Part shown: positions 43,906 through 57,000 of the stretch, in pieces
How positions within the stretch are numbered: position 1 is the stretch's first letter
How the letters are laid out: each line of letters starts with the position of its first letter
Assembly (NCBI GenBank): GCA_029255685.2
Contig: CM055311.2
Location: 2,466,269-2,530,268, forward strand
Source: Silene conica
Lineage: Eukaryota > Streptophyta > Magnoliopsida > Caryophyllales > Caryophyllaceae
Direction: 5' to 3'
DNA length: 64,000 nucleotides
Program-made: the position numbers and the translations under genes
The notes under the pieces: model-generated
The model's database searches: none
What the model saw: only the letters and a program-made list of their open reading frames with translations
What the model was told of the DNA's origin: nothing

Positions 43906-45659
43906 TTGCATCGAGTTTCTTTTTGTTAAAAGTTTCTGATTTTTTTCGAAATTTTTGTTTTTGAAAGCTAATTCAGGTCTCTCCCATTTGTGTACCACTC
44001 TTACGTTGATCTGAGTAACGCGAACCCCGTACTTGAGGTCGCTAATAGTAAAAAAACTTGTCATAGCTATTTGATATGAATATTTGTTAAGGTATGATAG
44101 CAGGTAGTGTGTATTACGGCTGAAAAATAAATTGTCGATGCAGGTACGCTTGAAGTCTTTATTTATAATTCGGGGATAGTTTTTATCAAGTGGAACTCCG
44201 TAGGAGGCAAAACTCTGTATATAGGTAATATTAATATGGAATATGGTTTGGTAACAGAGAATATTTGATATTTATCTTCACATGTTTAGAAATAAAACCG
44301 TGATTTAATTCTTATTGGATATTTATCTTCAGCCTTTTCTCCTTATTCTTATTTATGAAATATGGAAAAAATTTCTTAATTTAGTTTATATGCTTGATTT
44401 GTAATATGCAGTCAAACTCTTTGTATGTAATTTTTAATTTAGTTAATACACGTTTTGATACATAATTATGGAAATATTTTCTTAATTTAGTTTATATGTC
44501 GTGCAATTTTGATACATAATTTAAATACATGTTTCTAAATTGATGCCATATCCTTTGATTTTTATATTCACACGTTTTTTTATGACATAGAATATAATAT
44601 TTTGTTTCTTATTTTCTTATTTTAGTTCTTATTTATGGAATATCTTCTAAAGAATATAATATTTTGTTTCTTATTTTAGTTCTTATTTATGGAATTATGG
44701 AAAGATTTAGACAATATTGCGTGAAAATAAGGATAAATGATATGGTGTAGATTATGGAATATTATTATTTAATATGTATATTAATATTTACGTTTATGGA
44801 ATATTATGGCATAGAAATCACTCCATATTGGAATTACGTTTATTTAGGTAACTAATGTCATTAATATTTATCTTCACACGTTTTTTTATGGCATAGAGTT
44901 CTTAATTTAGTTATTGCCTCTGGTCAAAATATGCTTGATATTTTTCTGTTTTTCATCTTCACACGTTTTTTATGGCATAGATATTTTATATGGCGTATCT
45001 CACGTTTTTTTATGGTGTATCTCACGTTTCTTAGTTTAGTTATAGAATAGAATCTTTAGGATAGATAATAATCAGAGTCTTTCTATTTAATTATTATAAT
45101 ACGGTCAGACTCTTTGTATTGAAATTATAAGTGCTGAAATAACAATCACGCTCTTTTTTTAATTATTATTTTATTAACTTTATTAATTTAATAATATTGG
45201 TCTATATTCCTATTTTTTTAGAGATTATAGATTATAAATTACGTTTAATATAAAAATTTTGTGGGCGATATGAGAGCGGTGTATAAAGGTGGTTAATGAT
45301 TAAAAAGGTTTTTTTATAAAAGAATACTAAAGAATTGGATTAAGATTAGCAATTGGATAGAGGAAAGAGACGACTTAGAAGGATTTTATTCTGGTCAAAT
45401 TTGGTCAGACTACTTAGAAGGATTTTATTTTGTGCACGGCTAGATATAGAATAGAATCTTTAGGATAGATAACAATCAAACTTTTTTGTATTTAATTATT
45501 AAATTATTAAATTATTATGATGTGGCATAAATGAGTAATTCTGATTGGTCTACAAAACTGAAATTTCTGAGGGTGAATGTGAGAGCTCGAAACACTAAAC
45601 GCTGAAACCTGATTGTGCCACGTCAGCGGAAGTACATTCTTCTTTTATAGTAATAATGA
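43906..45659 (-). mobile_element. Second Helitron, 5' part only
   Basis: Minus-strand 5' end TCATTATTACTATAA at 45659 preceded by A, followed by a subterminal region nearly the same as that of the neighbouring Helitron (GCCACGTCAGC, CTGAGGGTGAATGT on plus). It ends at 43906 within the RPA-like exon, where the other Helitron begins. The expected remainder is not found left of 40911, so it is truncated. AT-rich throughout, with repeated GTTTTTTATGGCATAG words. Confidence 0.7.
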
Positions 45660-46012
45660 TATTATAATTAAGCTTTAATTTTATAAATAAGCTAAAAATT
45701 ATGGTTATTTTTGTCAAAATGAATAAAGTTGATGTTAAACTATAAACATATGTTGGTAAACTTTTCATTAATGAAATAATTATATCTTTAAAGAATAACT
45801 TGACACGTATTTACCATTAACTTTGTGACAAAAAAATCATCAAAATAATTGGAGAAAATTTATAAAATGAAATCCTTAATTTTATCGTAAAAGATAAATA
45901 AATAAATTTCATAAAATACAATTTCAACTTGAGTTTTCCATTATAAATAACATCCTAAAAAAATAACTACTCTATATATACCACACAATTAACAATTACC
46001 ATTATATATTTA
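45660..46012. other. AT-rich spacer, nothing recognised
   Basis: AT-rich, no ORF or repeat structure supported. 46010-46012 is the TTA target site of the MITE. Confidence 0.5.
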
Positions 46013-46362
46013 GGGGTTGTTTGGTTACTCAACTTAAAGCACATGAATTGGAATTCATGGGATTTGCAAAATTGGTGGATTGTTTGTTTGCCTCAAATCA
46101 CATGAATTTAAGTTTCATAGGAACTTCAATTCCTTCATAATGGGGGAAGTTGCTTACCTAGGCCACCTAGGTAAGTGGGAATTCCTGTGGAATTCATTTC
46201 CCACGCACCTTCCAACCAAACACTTTTTTTCCAATTCACGTGATTTAGAAAATCGTAGGAATTGTTACTTCCTTGAAACTTCAATTTCTCTAGCGAAAAA
46301 AAAAACATTATTGGCAAAAAAAAAAAAAAAAAAAAAAAATCTCTAGCGAACCAAACAACCCC
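46013..46362. mobile_element. Tourist-type MITE (PIF/Harbinger)
   Basis: 350 bp with 14-bp perfect terminal inverted repeats GGGGTTGTTTGGTT and TTA duplications on both sides (46010-46012, 46363-46365). The internal A run at about 46317-46339 is a simple expansion. No transposase. It lies about 300 bp downstream of the Csl stop codon. Confidence 0.9.
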
Positions 46363-46365
46363 TTA

Positions 46366-46655
46366 GTAGATGAGTAAAATCTTTGATGACTGCCATTCAG
46401 ACTACCCAATTTAATTTCTTAAATAGAAGAATACAAACTATTGACATTCTCGACTCCTTGAGTCCTTTTCATAATTTTGAATGAAAATATATTTATTGGC
46501 ATCTTTAAATATTACGTCAAATTTAATAGTGGGTAGCCAAAATATAAAACATAAAATTAGTCTTTTTATGCTATTTATAGATTTATAGGTACAATGTACG
46601 AAAACACACAAATTGGGAAATAGAAGTATAGGGAAACAATTACATGTATCCACAA
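46366..46655 (-). other. Downstream flank of Csl gene
   Basis: AT-rich sequence after the Csl stop. It probably contains the 3' UTR and poly(A) site, but no signal could be assigned with confidence. Confidence 0.4.
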
Positions 46656-47558
46656 TCACATATTGAGAAAGACACCAATAACAATGCAAAGCATAGACAC
46701 TAGAATTGCTGCAAGAAAGCTTAATTTAGGCGGAATTCTTCCTATGTCACTCCTAAACATGATAGCCTCATAAAAAGGCCAACAATTTAGCACCACAAAA
46801 CCCGACAACATAATTTGTAGTAGTAGCCCTTCCATTCTTTGCATCCCCCATGTGTATATTCCTAGCATCCCTATCACAAACGACACCAAATTTAGCAAAG
46901 CACCCATTGTCATTGGAACAAACATTGGTGAAACCACACCAAATTCAAAACATCCTTGGTTGTATCGCTTGCTTTGTTCATCGTCTTGAATTTTGGTTGT
47001 TAGGTCAAAGCCACGAACTGTGAAGCCTAAGGAGGTCCAAATGTACTCTGTACATCCAAATAGAAAACACGAGACTCCACTAATCATCCACATTCTTTGG
47101 GAATTCCACCACCTCTCAAAAGTTCCCCTTTCTAGTATAAAGTCTAAGAGATCCTTTCCGTTTGCCCCAATGTACAAGAAAATGTACAAATAAAACCAAC
47201 CTTCTGATACCTTTGGAAAGATTGAAATACCATTAAGGAGAGCAATCTGAGGGATGAAGGCATAAATAGTCAATGGAATAGATGTTATTGGCCATAATGT
47301 ATAATGTGTGTAACAGAGGCCCATAGCTAAACCCAATTGTCGTATTCCATAAGTAAGGGTGCTATATTTGGAGCAAATAACATCAAGAAGCCCAATCATC
47401 CACCTCTTACACTGGCCCAATAAATCAACAAGTGTAATTGGGGAATCTCCCAAGAAGGCTGGTCGTTCTGGGTAGCACAACACTGACTTCCATCCCTCAC
47501 ATTGCATTCTATAACCCGTATGGTAATCTTCAACCAGTGAGCCGTAACGAAAGCCCAG
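46656..47558 (-). CDS. Cellulose-synthase-like G-type glycosyltransferase, last exon
   Basis: The exon follows acceptor TTACAG at 47564-47559 and reads LGFRYGSLVEDYHTGYRMQC, giving 300 codons and a stop. It carries the catalytic ED of the third conserved motif (LVEDYHTGY), the QxxRW product-binding motif (LLGQCKRWMIGLLD) and then several hydrophobic segments forming the C-terminal membrane helices (for example LYIFLYIGA, VSCFLFGCTEYIW, VVSPMFVPMTMGALLNLVSF, LAAILVSMLCIVIGVF). Family 2 processive glycosyltransferase of the plant Csl group, acting in Golgi or ER membranes. The wording fits CslG best and the related CslM less well. The frame is intact. Some CslG-clade enzymes in Caryophyllales glucuronidate triterpenoid saponins; whether this one does is unknown. 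Confidence 0.9.
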   Translation of the reverse strand: MGFRYGSLVEDYHTGYRMQCEGWKSVLCYPERPAFLGDSPITLVDLLGQCKRWMIGLLDVICSKYSTLTYGIRQLGLAMGLCYTHYTLWPITSIPLTIYAFIPQIALLNGISIFPKVSEGWFYLYIFLYIGANGKDLLDFILERGTFERWWNSQRMWMISGVSCFLFGCTEYIWTSLGFTVRGFDLTTKIQDDEQSKRYNQGCFEFGVVSPMFVPMTMGALLNLVSFVIGMLGIYTWGMQRMEGLLLQIMLSGFVVLNCWPFYEAIMFRSDIGRIPPKLSFLAAILVSMLCIVIGVFLNM

Positions 47559-50500
47559 CTGTAATAAAAAATAACAATTTATTTTACGAAATTACTTTTT
47601 CACATACGAATTTTACTTTTTCACATACATCTTTTCATTAACTTTCTATATTATTATACTCTTTCTCTAAGCCTAAACAAATTAATCATAGTAGCTCTAA
47701 AATTTTGAACAATGAATTATAATTCACCCATAAGTAAAGTAATTCAGTTGTTTTGTTGAAATTATCAAGGCGCAATTATTAATTTGTTTGATTGAGATTA
47801 ATAGGGTTTATTAAACTTCAATTTTCAAGCCCCCAACATAAAGTTCTACAGTAATATTTGCTGTAAATTGCAGATGATTAAGTGTTTGATATTACCATTC
47901 TTACATTCTTGCATTTAGAACACAGGTACTAAAGTAGGTTGACCAATAAGCAACATATTATTAGTGAATAACAATGTTAATAATGATGGTAGTTTGGGGA
48001 GGAGAATTTAGGGAGGGAGGTTCTGGATAGAGGACGCAAAAAAAACTTGATTTATGGTGAAATAGAGGTCGATCGGAGCATGGTTGGACGGACCATAGTT
48101 TTATCAAATAGGGTCGTTTGATGTGATTGTCAGACGAAGGTGAAGGAAGGATATGAAGGGAAGGGAGGGGAAAGAAAATCAACCGAGTAGGAGAAGAAAT
48201 AAATGACAAGGGTAGATTTGTAAAAGTCGTATATGAAAGTGTAAAATCCGTATATAAAAAAACACGTTCCATTTTATTGGTTTATTCAATTAGAATACTC
48301 CAAACTATTAGTGGTCTTCCTAAATTATTTCAAACTACAATATAGCTCACATTATAGTCAACTATTATCCCTTATCTTTTAATCAAATTGTGTTTTTATT
48401 TTTAACCTGAATCAACATGTTAACTTCATTTACAGTTTCCACTTTTGATCTTTTTCATTGTCTATCATCTTCCTCCTCCCTATACCTTTCCCTCTATTTT
48501 AATTTTTCTCCAGTTTCTTCTTTATCTACTTCAACAATGTTTAATTTCCTCTATTTCCTTTTAATTATCTTCCATTAAGGAACATATCCTTCTCTTTCCA
48601 TTGATTCATGTCGTCGTCCAATTTATACAACTTTAACTTCCTAGTAACAAAGATCCATCCAATTGCCTTAAATTAACACGAGGAAAACCATATAAATTAA
48701 AATTGTCTTCCCGAGTCGTAACTCAACTAACCTGATTAAAATCAAAACTAGGGGATAAACTAACTAGCAATAGACAACAAAATAGACAAACCAAGTTGTT
48801 GTGCACAAAGGGGAAATTTGGAAGGCGAGACACGACATTGTTTAATTTCGCAATTTCACATTGTTTGATTGTGGTGTTTAGTTAATGTTCATCTTTAAAT
48901 CTGTATTGGAGCTTGCCTTTCCTCCCTTAAAATAAATGGACATATCTAAAACCTAAGAGTATACCAAAATTGTAAGAAGACGAAGAGGCGCGACTGCTAC
49001 CTTCAATGCCTCTTTGCCGTCATCTTGTACCCCTCTTCCAACGTGTAAGATAAATTTTTAAAACCCTAAATCCCAAATATATAAGTTTGGCGGGTAAATA
49101 TTAATTTGGGGTTTGGTTGGCTACGACATTATGAGTTTATGACGGTCAAGAGTTAGGTCCATGATTTGCCCGTAAGTGGGTGCGGGTGGTCAAAGAAAAA
49201 TGCCATTTTGGAGTTTTATCAACAATTTGCTTGTGTACGAGGGCTGAGCAAAAAGACTGAAACAGATTTTAAAACCGAAAATTGAATTATGGAGTTTGAA
49301 TATTCGATTTTTTCTAGTAAGGATAAGCAAAGTGGATTTTTTTACAATAAAAGGGAGCGGGTCGGTCATATGAAATTCAAATCCCGAAACCGGGTTTTAA
49401 AAATAAAATAATGATGTTAAATTACGTCATTACTCTTTTATGAACAAGTTTTACTCTTTCACGATCTTTTTGTCATCATTTTTCCACAATTTACCCTACC
49501 CTAAGAACAAATAAACAATTTTTTTACTCTCCCTCTCAAACTTAATCAATCGCAACAAATTACTTAATCAAGGATTTTAATTTTAATTTTTAATAAGAAT
49601 TCTAACATTTGTATCAATTGTTTTATATCAAACTAAGTTGAATAGATTTAATTAAGGATAGGAAAATTGGCGATTATGAAAAATAGGGTTTACAAGATAA
49701 GCGGGGGTGGCGAGATGGGGGGTTGGTGGTAGTGGGAGGAAGGGTGAGGATGAAGCACGTGAGATTCAGGTGGTTGCAAAGGCTGACGAGGGGTGCGAGT
49801 TTGGGTAAGTTTGGATGAGGGAATGGCGGTTTAGGGTGGGTTACAAAATGGTCGTCGGCGGGTCCATGTGGATGAGGATTGGTCTAATCTGAGTTAGTTG
49901 GGGAGATAGAGGGGCAATCTGGGCAGGATGTTGGGTGATGGTTGCAGTAGGGGCCAGGGGGTGGTTAGCGGGGTTGAGATGTCAAATGGATATAACGATA
50001 AAAGGGGTAAAATGGTCAATCATATCCATAAATAAGTAAATCGCGTTCATAATAAAGCATAACTCTTGCCTTAAGCTGATACTCCCTTAACCAACACCCC
50101 AGAGCCCCTAACCAAAATAGTAATTCAATCACAAAACCCTATTTTTCTCTACCTCTCCCTCTTTCAGTCTTTCAAATCGAACTCAATCCTAGATCTAGCC
50201 ATTAGTTCATAAAATTTCAACCTTTCTTCAATTAGGATCTTTTTATTCATTCTATTTTTTTTATCAAATAGTCTGGTTAATATTTAGTTATTTTGCTTTT
50301 TTCTTGTTTATAATGCTATTTTTGTCTTTCATTTTTTTATTTATACTTTTTGAATTCGTTTTTAACGTTAAATTTAGGCATTTTATAATTATGGATGATT
50401 GTTAATTTAGGTGTTTTATACTTTTATTATACCGTTTTCATCATTTTGTATGTGTTTCTAGGTTTTGTATGCATCTGATTGTGCATTTGACTGTCCATTT

Positions 50501-51577
50501 AAAATAGGCATTTTTCAATCCTGGAACGGAAACAATGAGTCAGCCTACATAAACGTCTCAGATTGGAGTGTGGTTGAGCAAAAAGTTTGAAAAGAATACG
50601 ATAGGTAAAATATAGAATGACGCAAGGTTAACTTCCTTGAAATCTATTATAAAAATCAGAACGGATAAACCTCGGATGAGGTTTTTAAATTTAAAAAAAC
50701 TAATTAACCGATTAATTTGATTCGGATTCGGTTTAAGAAATATACATTTTTTTAAAACCGGCTATTCGAATCGGTTTGTAATACCAAAGTGGATAACTGG
50801 TGCTCAACCTTAGGTGTGGGTGGATTGTGGCGGTTGTGGTGTGGGTGATTTGCTGGTGAGTAATGGTAATGGTAGAGTATTGGGTGTGTCATGACTCATG
50901 AGTGTGTTTGTAACTTGTAAGGATAATAAAGGGAGTGAATCGTTAACCAGGTTGTCAGTTACCCGCGTATAATCCGGAAATAAAGGGATAATACTATAGA
51001 TTATTATGGGTTTAACTAAATTTCAGAGTATTTTGAGAAGGGGCCAATAGTCTGGAGTACACTTGTTAAATAACCTTATTTTATTTTATGACTTGTCAAT
51101 AAAACTATTCCAATAACAAAAAAGTCAATTCTAAATAGTTCTATTTATCTTAACATTAATTTTATAATTACTGCACGATAGTTTATAAAATCATTGATAT
51201 ATTTTGATTGTATTCGTTCCTATTTTAGCATATCAAGTTGTTAAAATAGAACTAAAAGTATAATTAATGCATTTCATATCCTATTCGACATGTTTATATT
51301 ACGGGTTTAACATAACCGTTTCACACAAATAAATAATTTATATACGGAGTTTACTTCATCATGACCAAATTTAGTTTTATCGGGGTAATGAATTATAATT
51401 ATAATATGTGTTAAAATACATGTTACCATTTTAGTTGGCTTGAGTATCAACTATTAACATATCAATCTCGTGGATAAGTAAGATCGTGTTTTATAACAAT
51501 TATTATGTTTGTCAATTTGACCTTATAAGGACGGTCTTCATCAATAATAAAAAGAAATAAATTTTGGACATACTCAC
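47559..51577 (-). other. 4.0-kb Csl intron
   Basis: GT..AG intron between the two Csl exons. It holds AT-rich DNA without exons. GGGCTGAGCAAAAA near 49247 and TGCTCAACC near 50801 point inward as possible ends of a non-autonomous hAT-like insertion of about 1.56 kb. A second GGTTGAGCAAAAAG near 50570 suggests a shorter nested copy. No matching TSD was found, so the limits are uncertain. Confidence 0.6.
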
Positions 51578-52021
51578 CTTGGAACCCCAGAGGGATTTGG
51601 TCTCATAGTTGGAAGCTGCAACTTGATACGCCAAATCAAGAACTTGTGATGACATAATTTGGTTCTTGACTAAGTGTTGTGGTGAAAATGCACCCATTTC
51701 TAGTTGAATCACAGATGAAGGAGGTCCATAAAATGCACGGCGTTGGAAAAAACAGCCAGTACCAACGTAATTAGGTCCATGAAGCCCATCCATACCTCGG
51801 GGATGTATTTGAAACAGACGCTTGTGCTCAGAGTGGTAAATATCAGTTTTGTTAAGGGCACGAAATATCTGAGGAAATTGAACGTATGCTAATGTGGGCT
51901 GGATCACCGGGTCCAGGAAATAACATAAGACCCTTTTCAAAGTTTGTGGGTCATTAGAATATGTATCACAATCCAATGTTAGCACAATTGGTGCGCTTGT
52001 CATCGTTTCCGACACACGAAC
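51578..52021 (-). CDS. Csl G-type glycosyltransferase, catalytic exon
   Basis: Exon of 444 bp, in phase. The acceptor is TTAACAG just before 52021 and the donor AAG|GTGAGT at 51578. It reads VRVSETMTSAPIVLTLDCDT, with the catalytic DxD (DCD), then NDPQTLKRVLCYFLDP, YVQFPQIF, and GPNYVGTGCFFQRRAFYG, all conserved in Csl proteins, ending SLWGSK. Joining to the next exon gives an uninterrupted product typical of CslG (WGSK then LGFRYGSLVEDY). The visible product is 448 aa, against roughly 700-750 aa for full CslG proteins. The N-terminal membrane helices and first catalytic motif must come from upstream exons that I cannot find before 64000. Confidence 0.9.
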
Positions 52022-52460
52022 CTGTTAAGAAATGAATAATAAATACTGATGACTAAAATAATAAAAAAGCTAATAACTAAAATAATAAAATTGAATGTGT
52101 GCTAATGACTTAAATAATAAAATTATGTTTAAAAGTTGTATGCGCAAGTGGGCTGATATCAATTTATTTACTTAGTTTAATTGATTTGTTTGGGCATTTT
52201 AAAACGATAAAAAGGTACTCCGTATTAGTTTAGCGAAATGTAATAACTAAAGATATAATAGATAAATTTTTGAATTAAAAGGTGAAACTCAAAAGAGAGC
52301 AAGTCATTTCATTATTCATGTTCTTAATCGCCTTTTCCACAAAAGCGAGTCCACATTTGCTAATAATCTAAAATGAGTTTATCTAAAATGAGTTTGATTT
52401 CCACGTCCTTATTTTAGCTTTTCTCCAGTTGAGTTTAGATTCTAATTACATGCTTACTTA
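52022..52460. other. Upstream Csl intron or 5' flank
   Basis: AT-rich. No exon encoding the expected Csl segment upstream of VRVSETMT could be found on the minus strand here. Confidence 0.5.
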
Positions 52461-52752
52461 GCGCTTGTTTGGTTGACATAATAACATTAAAGTTTCCGGG
52501 AATTTCAAGTTCACATGAATTTCTAATTTATGTGAATTCTCAAAAAGTGTTTGGTTGCATGTGGAAAGTTAATTTATGTGGTAAGTTTCAACGATCAAGG
52601 TGAGACTTGATGAGTGATTTCCCACATAATAGAGGAAGTAGATTCATGTGGGAAGCTCTACTTCCCATGATCTTGACAACCAAACAATATCATAATTTCA
52701 CTTTCTAAGAAGTTTAAGATCTCATGGATTTCAATGGGTAACCAAACAAGCG
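52461..52752. mobile_element. MITE with TTGTTTGGTT-type inverted ends
   Basis: Ends GCGCTTGTTTGGTT (52461) and AACCAAACAAGCG (to 52752), about 292 bp, AT-rich, no ORF. The upstream trinucleotide is TTA but the downstream one is not an exact match, so the TSD has decayed or the class differs from the Tourist MITE at 46013. Confidence 0.7.
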
Positions 52753-52989
52753 ACATAATATTTTTTTTAGATATTTAAATCTATTTATTTTGTCATTCAA
52801 TGACGTAGTGGGAGTAGCTAGAGAATAATCTTATTTTTAGGGGTAATTATTATTCATTTCTGGTTGGTTTTAGATGACAAACAATTCTCCAAAAATGAAC
52901 ATAATTAACTACATAAAACATCAATATAAAACGTAACAAGGTCTTAAAACAATAGTAAAAAGTTCTCAACGAATCTTGTGAAAGGTCAA

Positions 52990-53510
52990 AAAATATTTTG
53001 GGATATTCTGCGGTGTACCCTTGAGTTTTCCGGTTTTCTATGTTGTACCCTTATGTTTTGAAATTTTATGGTGCACCGCTGAACTCTATAACATGGTTTA
53101 TACCATAACCTTATTTATTGTCTTTGCTAACTTAATTTTTTAATTGACCTATTAAATATTATATTTATTATTTCAATTACTCGACAACTTACTCATTTAC
53201 TTATTAGTTCACCGAGTTACCCATTAACCCACCAAATAGTATACGAATCTAACAGAAAATTCATCAAATCTTCATTATAATGTCATGAATTATAACAGAT
53301 GTTTTTAAAAGTAATTTGTGCTTATTAAAAGTGATTTGTGATGTTTTTCATATTGGATGGTGATACACCACTAATAAGTCCGAATAAAGGTCAACATACG
53401 GTTGTTTGATAGTGATAAACGAGGTTATAATGGAAAAATAACTAAAAAGTTTACGGGTACAATGTAAAATATAAAAAAGAAGGGTACAACATAAAAATCT
53501 CTCCTATTTA
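52990..53510. mobile_element. Possible MULE-type MITE
   Basis: Left side GGTGTACCCTTGAG and TATGTTGTACCCTTATG, right side reversed GGGTACAATGTAAAA and AAGGGTACAACATAAAA, so two nested GTACCCTT words at each end face each other. No coding capacity. No 9-bp duplication could be confirmed. Confidence 0.5.
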
Positions 53511-54076
53511 ACTAAGAGTTGTTTTTCTCTTTTTTTTTTTTTTAACTTATTATACTAGATCATGTTGTTTTTTCAGAAAGTTAACTTTTACACAATCCAC
53601 TTATCATCGTACTCTTACCAACACTCTCACCCTACCACTCTTATACCACTCTCAACCTGCCATACCCTACCCCACCCACCTCCTACTCCACTCTTAATAC
53701 ATTAAAATCGCCTTATCGACTGAATTTGCACTCTATACTCGTACATATAGTATTTCTTCTACACGGGTCCAAGTAAGATTTTTTTTTACCAATTTAACGA
53801 TAAAAGTATTTTAAATAACGGGTTGTTTTGCCATTGAATCAGGGCTCCTAAATAATATATTGAGGTTGTTAAAAAATTTAAACAATTTAGAATAAAAATT
53901 ATATTGATGAGTTTTTTCTATGGTTTCCTGTGAGAGCCTCCGTTATGGCTACGTCTTTGCCTTCTCCTTGTCTTTGAAGACATATTTCGACGTCGTTATC
54001 GTGCGAATTTTTTCCTTTTTCATCTTTACATGTTTATATTGTTCTTTTTTGGTATAGTGAATGGGCTTTGTTCGCT
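53511..54076. other. AT-rich stretch before the LINE
   Basis: AT-rich, with CT-rich patches. Nothing recognised. It may include the 5' UTR of the LINE. Confidence 0.4.
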
Positions 54077-57000
54077 ATGAGTTCGTCAGAGCAATGGAAA
54101 CAAAGGGAAAAAAAAGTGTATTATGATGGATAAAGGCAAATTTGAGTAGGACATTGGTGAAGTAGATAAGGATGTAGAAAAAGTCTCTTGGGTAGGGTTT
54201 AGACGATGAAAGAAATCAATGCGAAGGCCGCCATTGAAACATTGATCAAATAATGGAATACGAAAGATATGACAATTTGAAATTTGATTGAGTCTAGGGA
54301 TAAAATCTTTGTATTCAAATTTGAGAATGAAATTGATAAAGCGATTATTGTTGAAAGTTAACAATGACATTTGATAAATTCATATGGTGCTTGAACGATC
54401 TAATTTGCGATGGTAAAATTTGTGATACATCGTTCTTTCATGTATCGTTATGGACATAGGTCTATGATTTGCGTTTTCGGGGGAGAACAAATATGGAGTA
54501 TGTGAGGAAACTTGGAATGCATTTGGGGGTTTATATTGGAATGGACGAAGCACCCCTGAAGAAGATAGAGTCATTCGTATTAGAATTCTCCATGATGTTA
54601 GGAAACCGCTCCAAGCGTTAACGAGGATTAGAATGGCAAATGGTGAGAATGTGGAGTTTGAGGTGAAATATGAACGTCTATCAATATTTTGCTATGAGTG
54701 TGGGGTCCTGGGGTGTGGAGATAAGGATTGTGACAATAGACCGTATGAAGAGAGAGAGAGAGAGAGAGTTGCAGTATAATGAATTCTTAAGGCTTCGCCA
54801 TGACATGTTTGTGGGTTATTAATACTGTGGCGACGACTAGTGCTAAAGGTTCAAGATCTATGAAGGAAACATTTAATGAGGAGTATAAAAAAACGTGTGG
54901 AAGATGTTGTCCCCAATATGATTTCAAAGATGCAAAATATCTCCATAAAAATGAAGAGTGTACGAAGGAAAAAAAACAAAAGGGGATGCTACATCAGGAC
55001 GTGGGGATGTTGAATAGGACATTTGGGGGAATACAAGAGGGGAGTGAAAAGTGCCGATGAGACTGAAATTATGATGTAGAGGACAATGAATTGACGTGAG
55101 GCAGGGGAGGTGAATACGGCGTGAATGAAGATGAATGGGAGAGGCATTGGCATTGAGAGAGGTGGTGGTAGTGGGGTGAAGGAGTGATGAGATTTGAGTT
55201 ATGGCCTATGAAAGGGATGTGTTGATGGGTGGGGGAGAATTATGGGGAGGTGTGGAAAGTTACAAAGTGGAGGAGACTATTCAAGGGAAATGGAATGAGT
55301 GAGAAAGAGGAAGGGATGGTGCGAGATGGATATGAAAAGAAGAATAATAAAGTAGGGGATACACGAGGTAAGAGAGACGGGGTGGTTGCGATGGCAATAG
55401 AAAAAATGTCGCAAAATTAAGGATGTAAGTTCATTTGGGTGGAGGTTGAGCACACTTAACCCCGCCCAAACCAATGAATCTTTTAAGCCTTAACGGTAGC
55501 GTGCTTGGCAACCCGTTCTGTAATCTTATATGGAAAAAAGGCTCTCGCCCTGGTTTTTCTCTCCGAAACCAAGCTTAGTTGTGAAGAATTTAGGAAAATG
55601 AGGCAGTGTTTAGATGAGTACGATGGAATATAGGTCGGTAGTGTGGGTAGGTTGGGGGGTTAGCATTTATGTGAAGGAAGCAAATGCAATATCTGTTTCA
55701 GTCAGCTTCTATACAATGAATTTTGACATACATGGTCTATTTCAGTCAGCTTCTATACAATGGATTTTGACGTACATGGTGAAGATAGGATATGGAGACC
55801 TACATGATTTTATGGTTGACCATTAGTTTCAGATCGATAATTTTGCTCGTTAAAATTCTAGGAGAACAGGCAAATGACCCGCGGGTTTGCGTATGGGATT
55901 TTAATGAAATTCTCTTTGTGATGAAGATGAAAGAAGGGGTAAGATCGCAGTGGCAAATGACTAACTTAAGAAAGACCGTGGATGATTGCCAGTTTCAGAT
56001 GTTGATGAGTTTAAGGGATATGATTTTACGTATGATAACGGGTAAGATGAAGGTGATAAGGGAAAGTCGACTTGACCGACCCATATTTAATGACGCCTGG
56101 ATTAATCTTTTCTCGAGAAAAAAACTATTCACCTGGATTGGGAATGGTAAGACCATGCGCCAATCAAATTAACATGGATAAGCGAGGCAAGGAGGAACAT
56201 ATTTGCAATAATAAATTGTGTCAGTTTGAGCAAATTTGGGTATTGAAGGAGGGATACGAGGATGTTGTGGGGGAGACGTGTAATGGAGGGGAATAAAATT
56301 TGGCTGAGAATTTGGCTCGGTGTGCTAATCATTTGCGGCGATGAAAGGGTATTAGTATTGGTAAACTTTTATGTGAGCTTAATACCAAGGGACGACGATT
56401 GAAGCACTTGAATGCGAAAGGATATCTGGTTGGGATATTAGGGAGCGGAAACGACTTGTGAAAAATATTACTAATTTAATTCACCGGGAGGAATTCTTTT
56501 GGAGAAAAAAATCGCGCACCCTTAGGCTTAAGGAATTAGGAACGGGACATCAATACTACATATTTTTATCGTAAAGAGAGTCAAAGAAAGAAACGAAATC
56601 ATATTTCTAAATTAATTGATTAGGTGGCGTGAACTTGATGGGGTCGAAGGGAGAGCCACAGACATAATGAATGGAATACTGAAGTGTGAATACAACATAG
56701 AAGAGGAGACCGTACCAAACCATATGCATCCCCTTAAAACACCTTGACCTGAAGGTATGAATGTTATTTTTTTAATCAAATTTATTGACATATCGTTGGA
56801 AAATTTGTGGTTACTACCGTGTCTGAAATCTTCGTGGTGCGCTATTTCCAGAAGGAATTAATCGCACCCATATTATTCTTATTCCTAAAAACAAGACCCC
56901 AGATTAAATGATAGACTTTAGACCCATTAGTTTGTGCAATGTTATATACTAGTTGGTGTCTAAAGTGTTAGCTAACCGGGTGAAAATATTCTTAGGGGAC

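Noticed and set aside
47961-48272. ORF inside the Csl intron
   Set aside because: Low-complexity product in AT/CT-rich intron DNA, no Csl sequence, no splice signals of an extra exon.
54086-54370. Minus-strand ORF as the missing Csl N-terminal exon
   Set aside because: The product shows no Csl motif, and the plus strand here reads as LINE ORF1, so the ORF is antisense noise.
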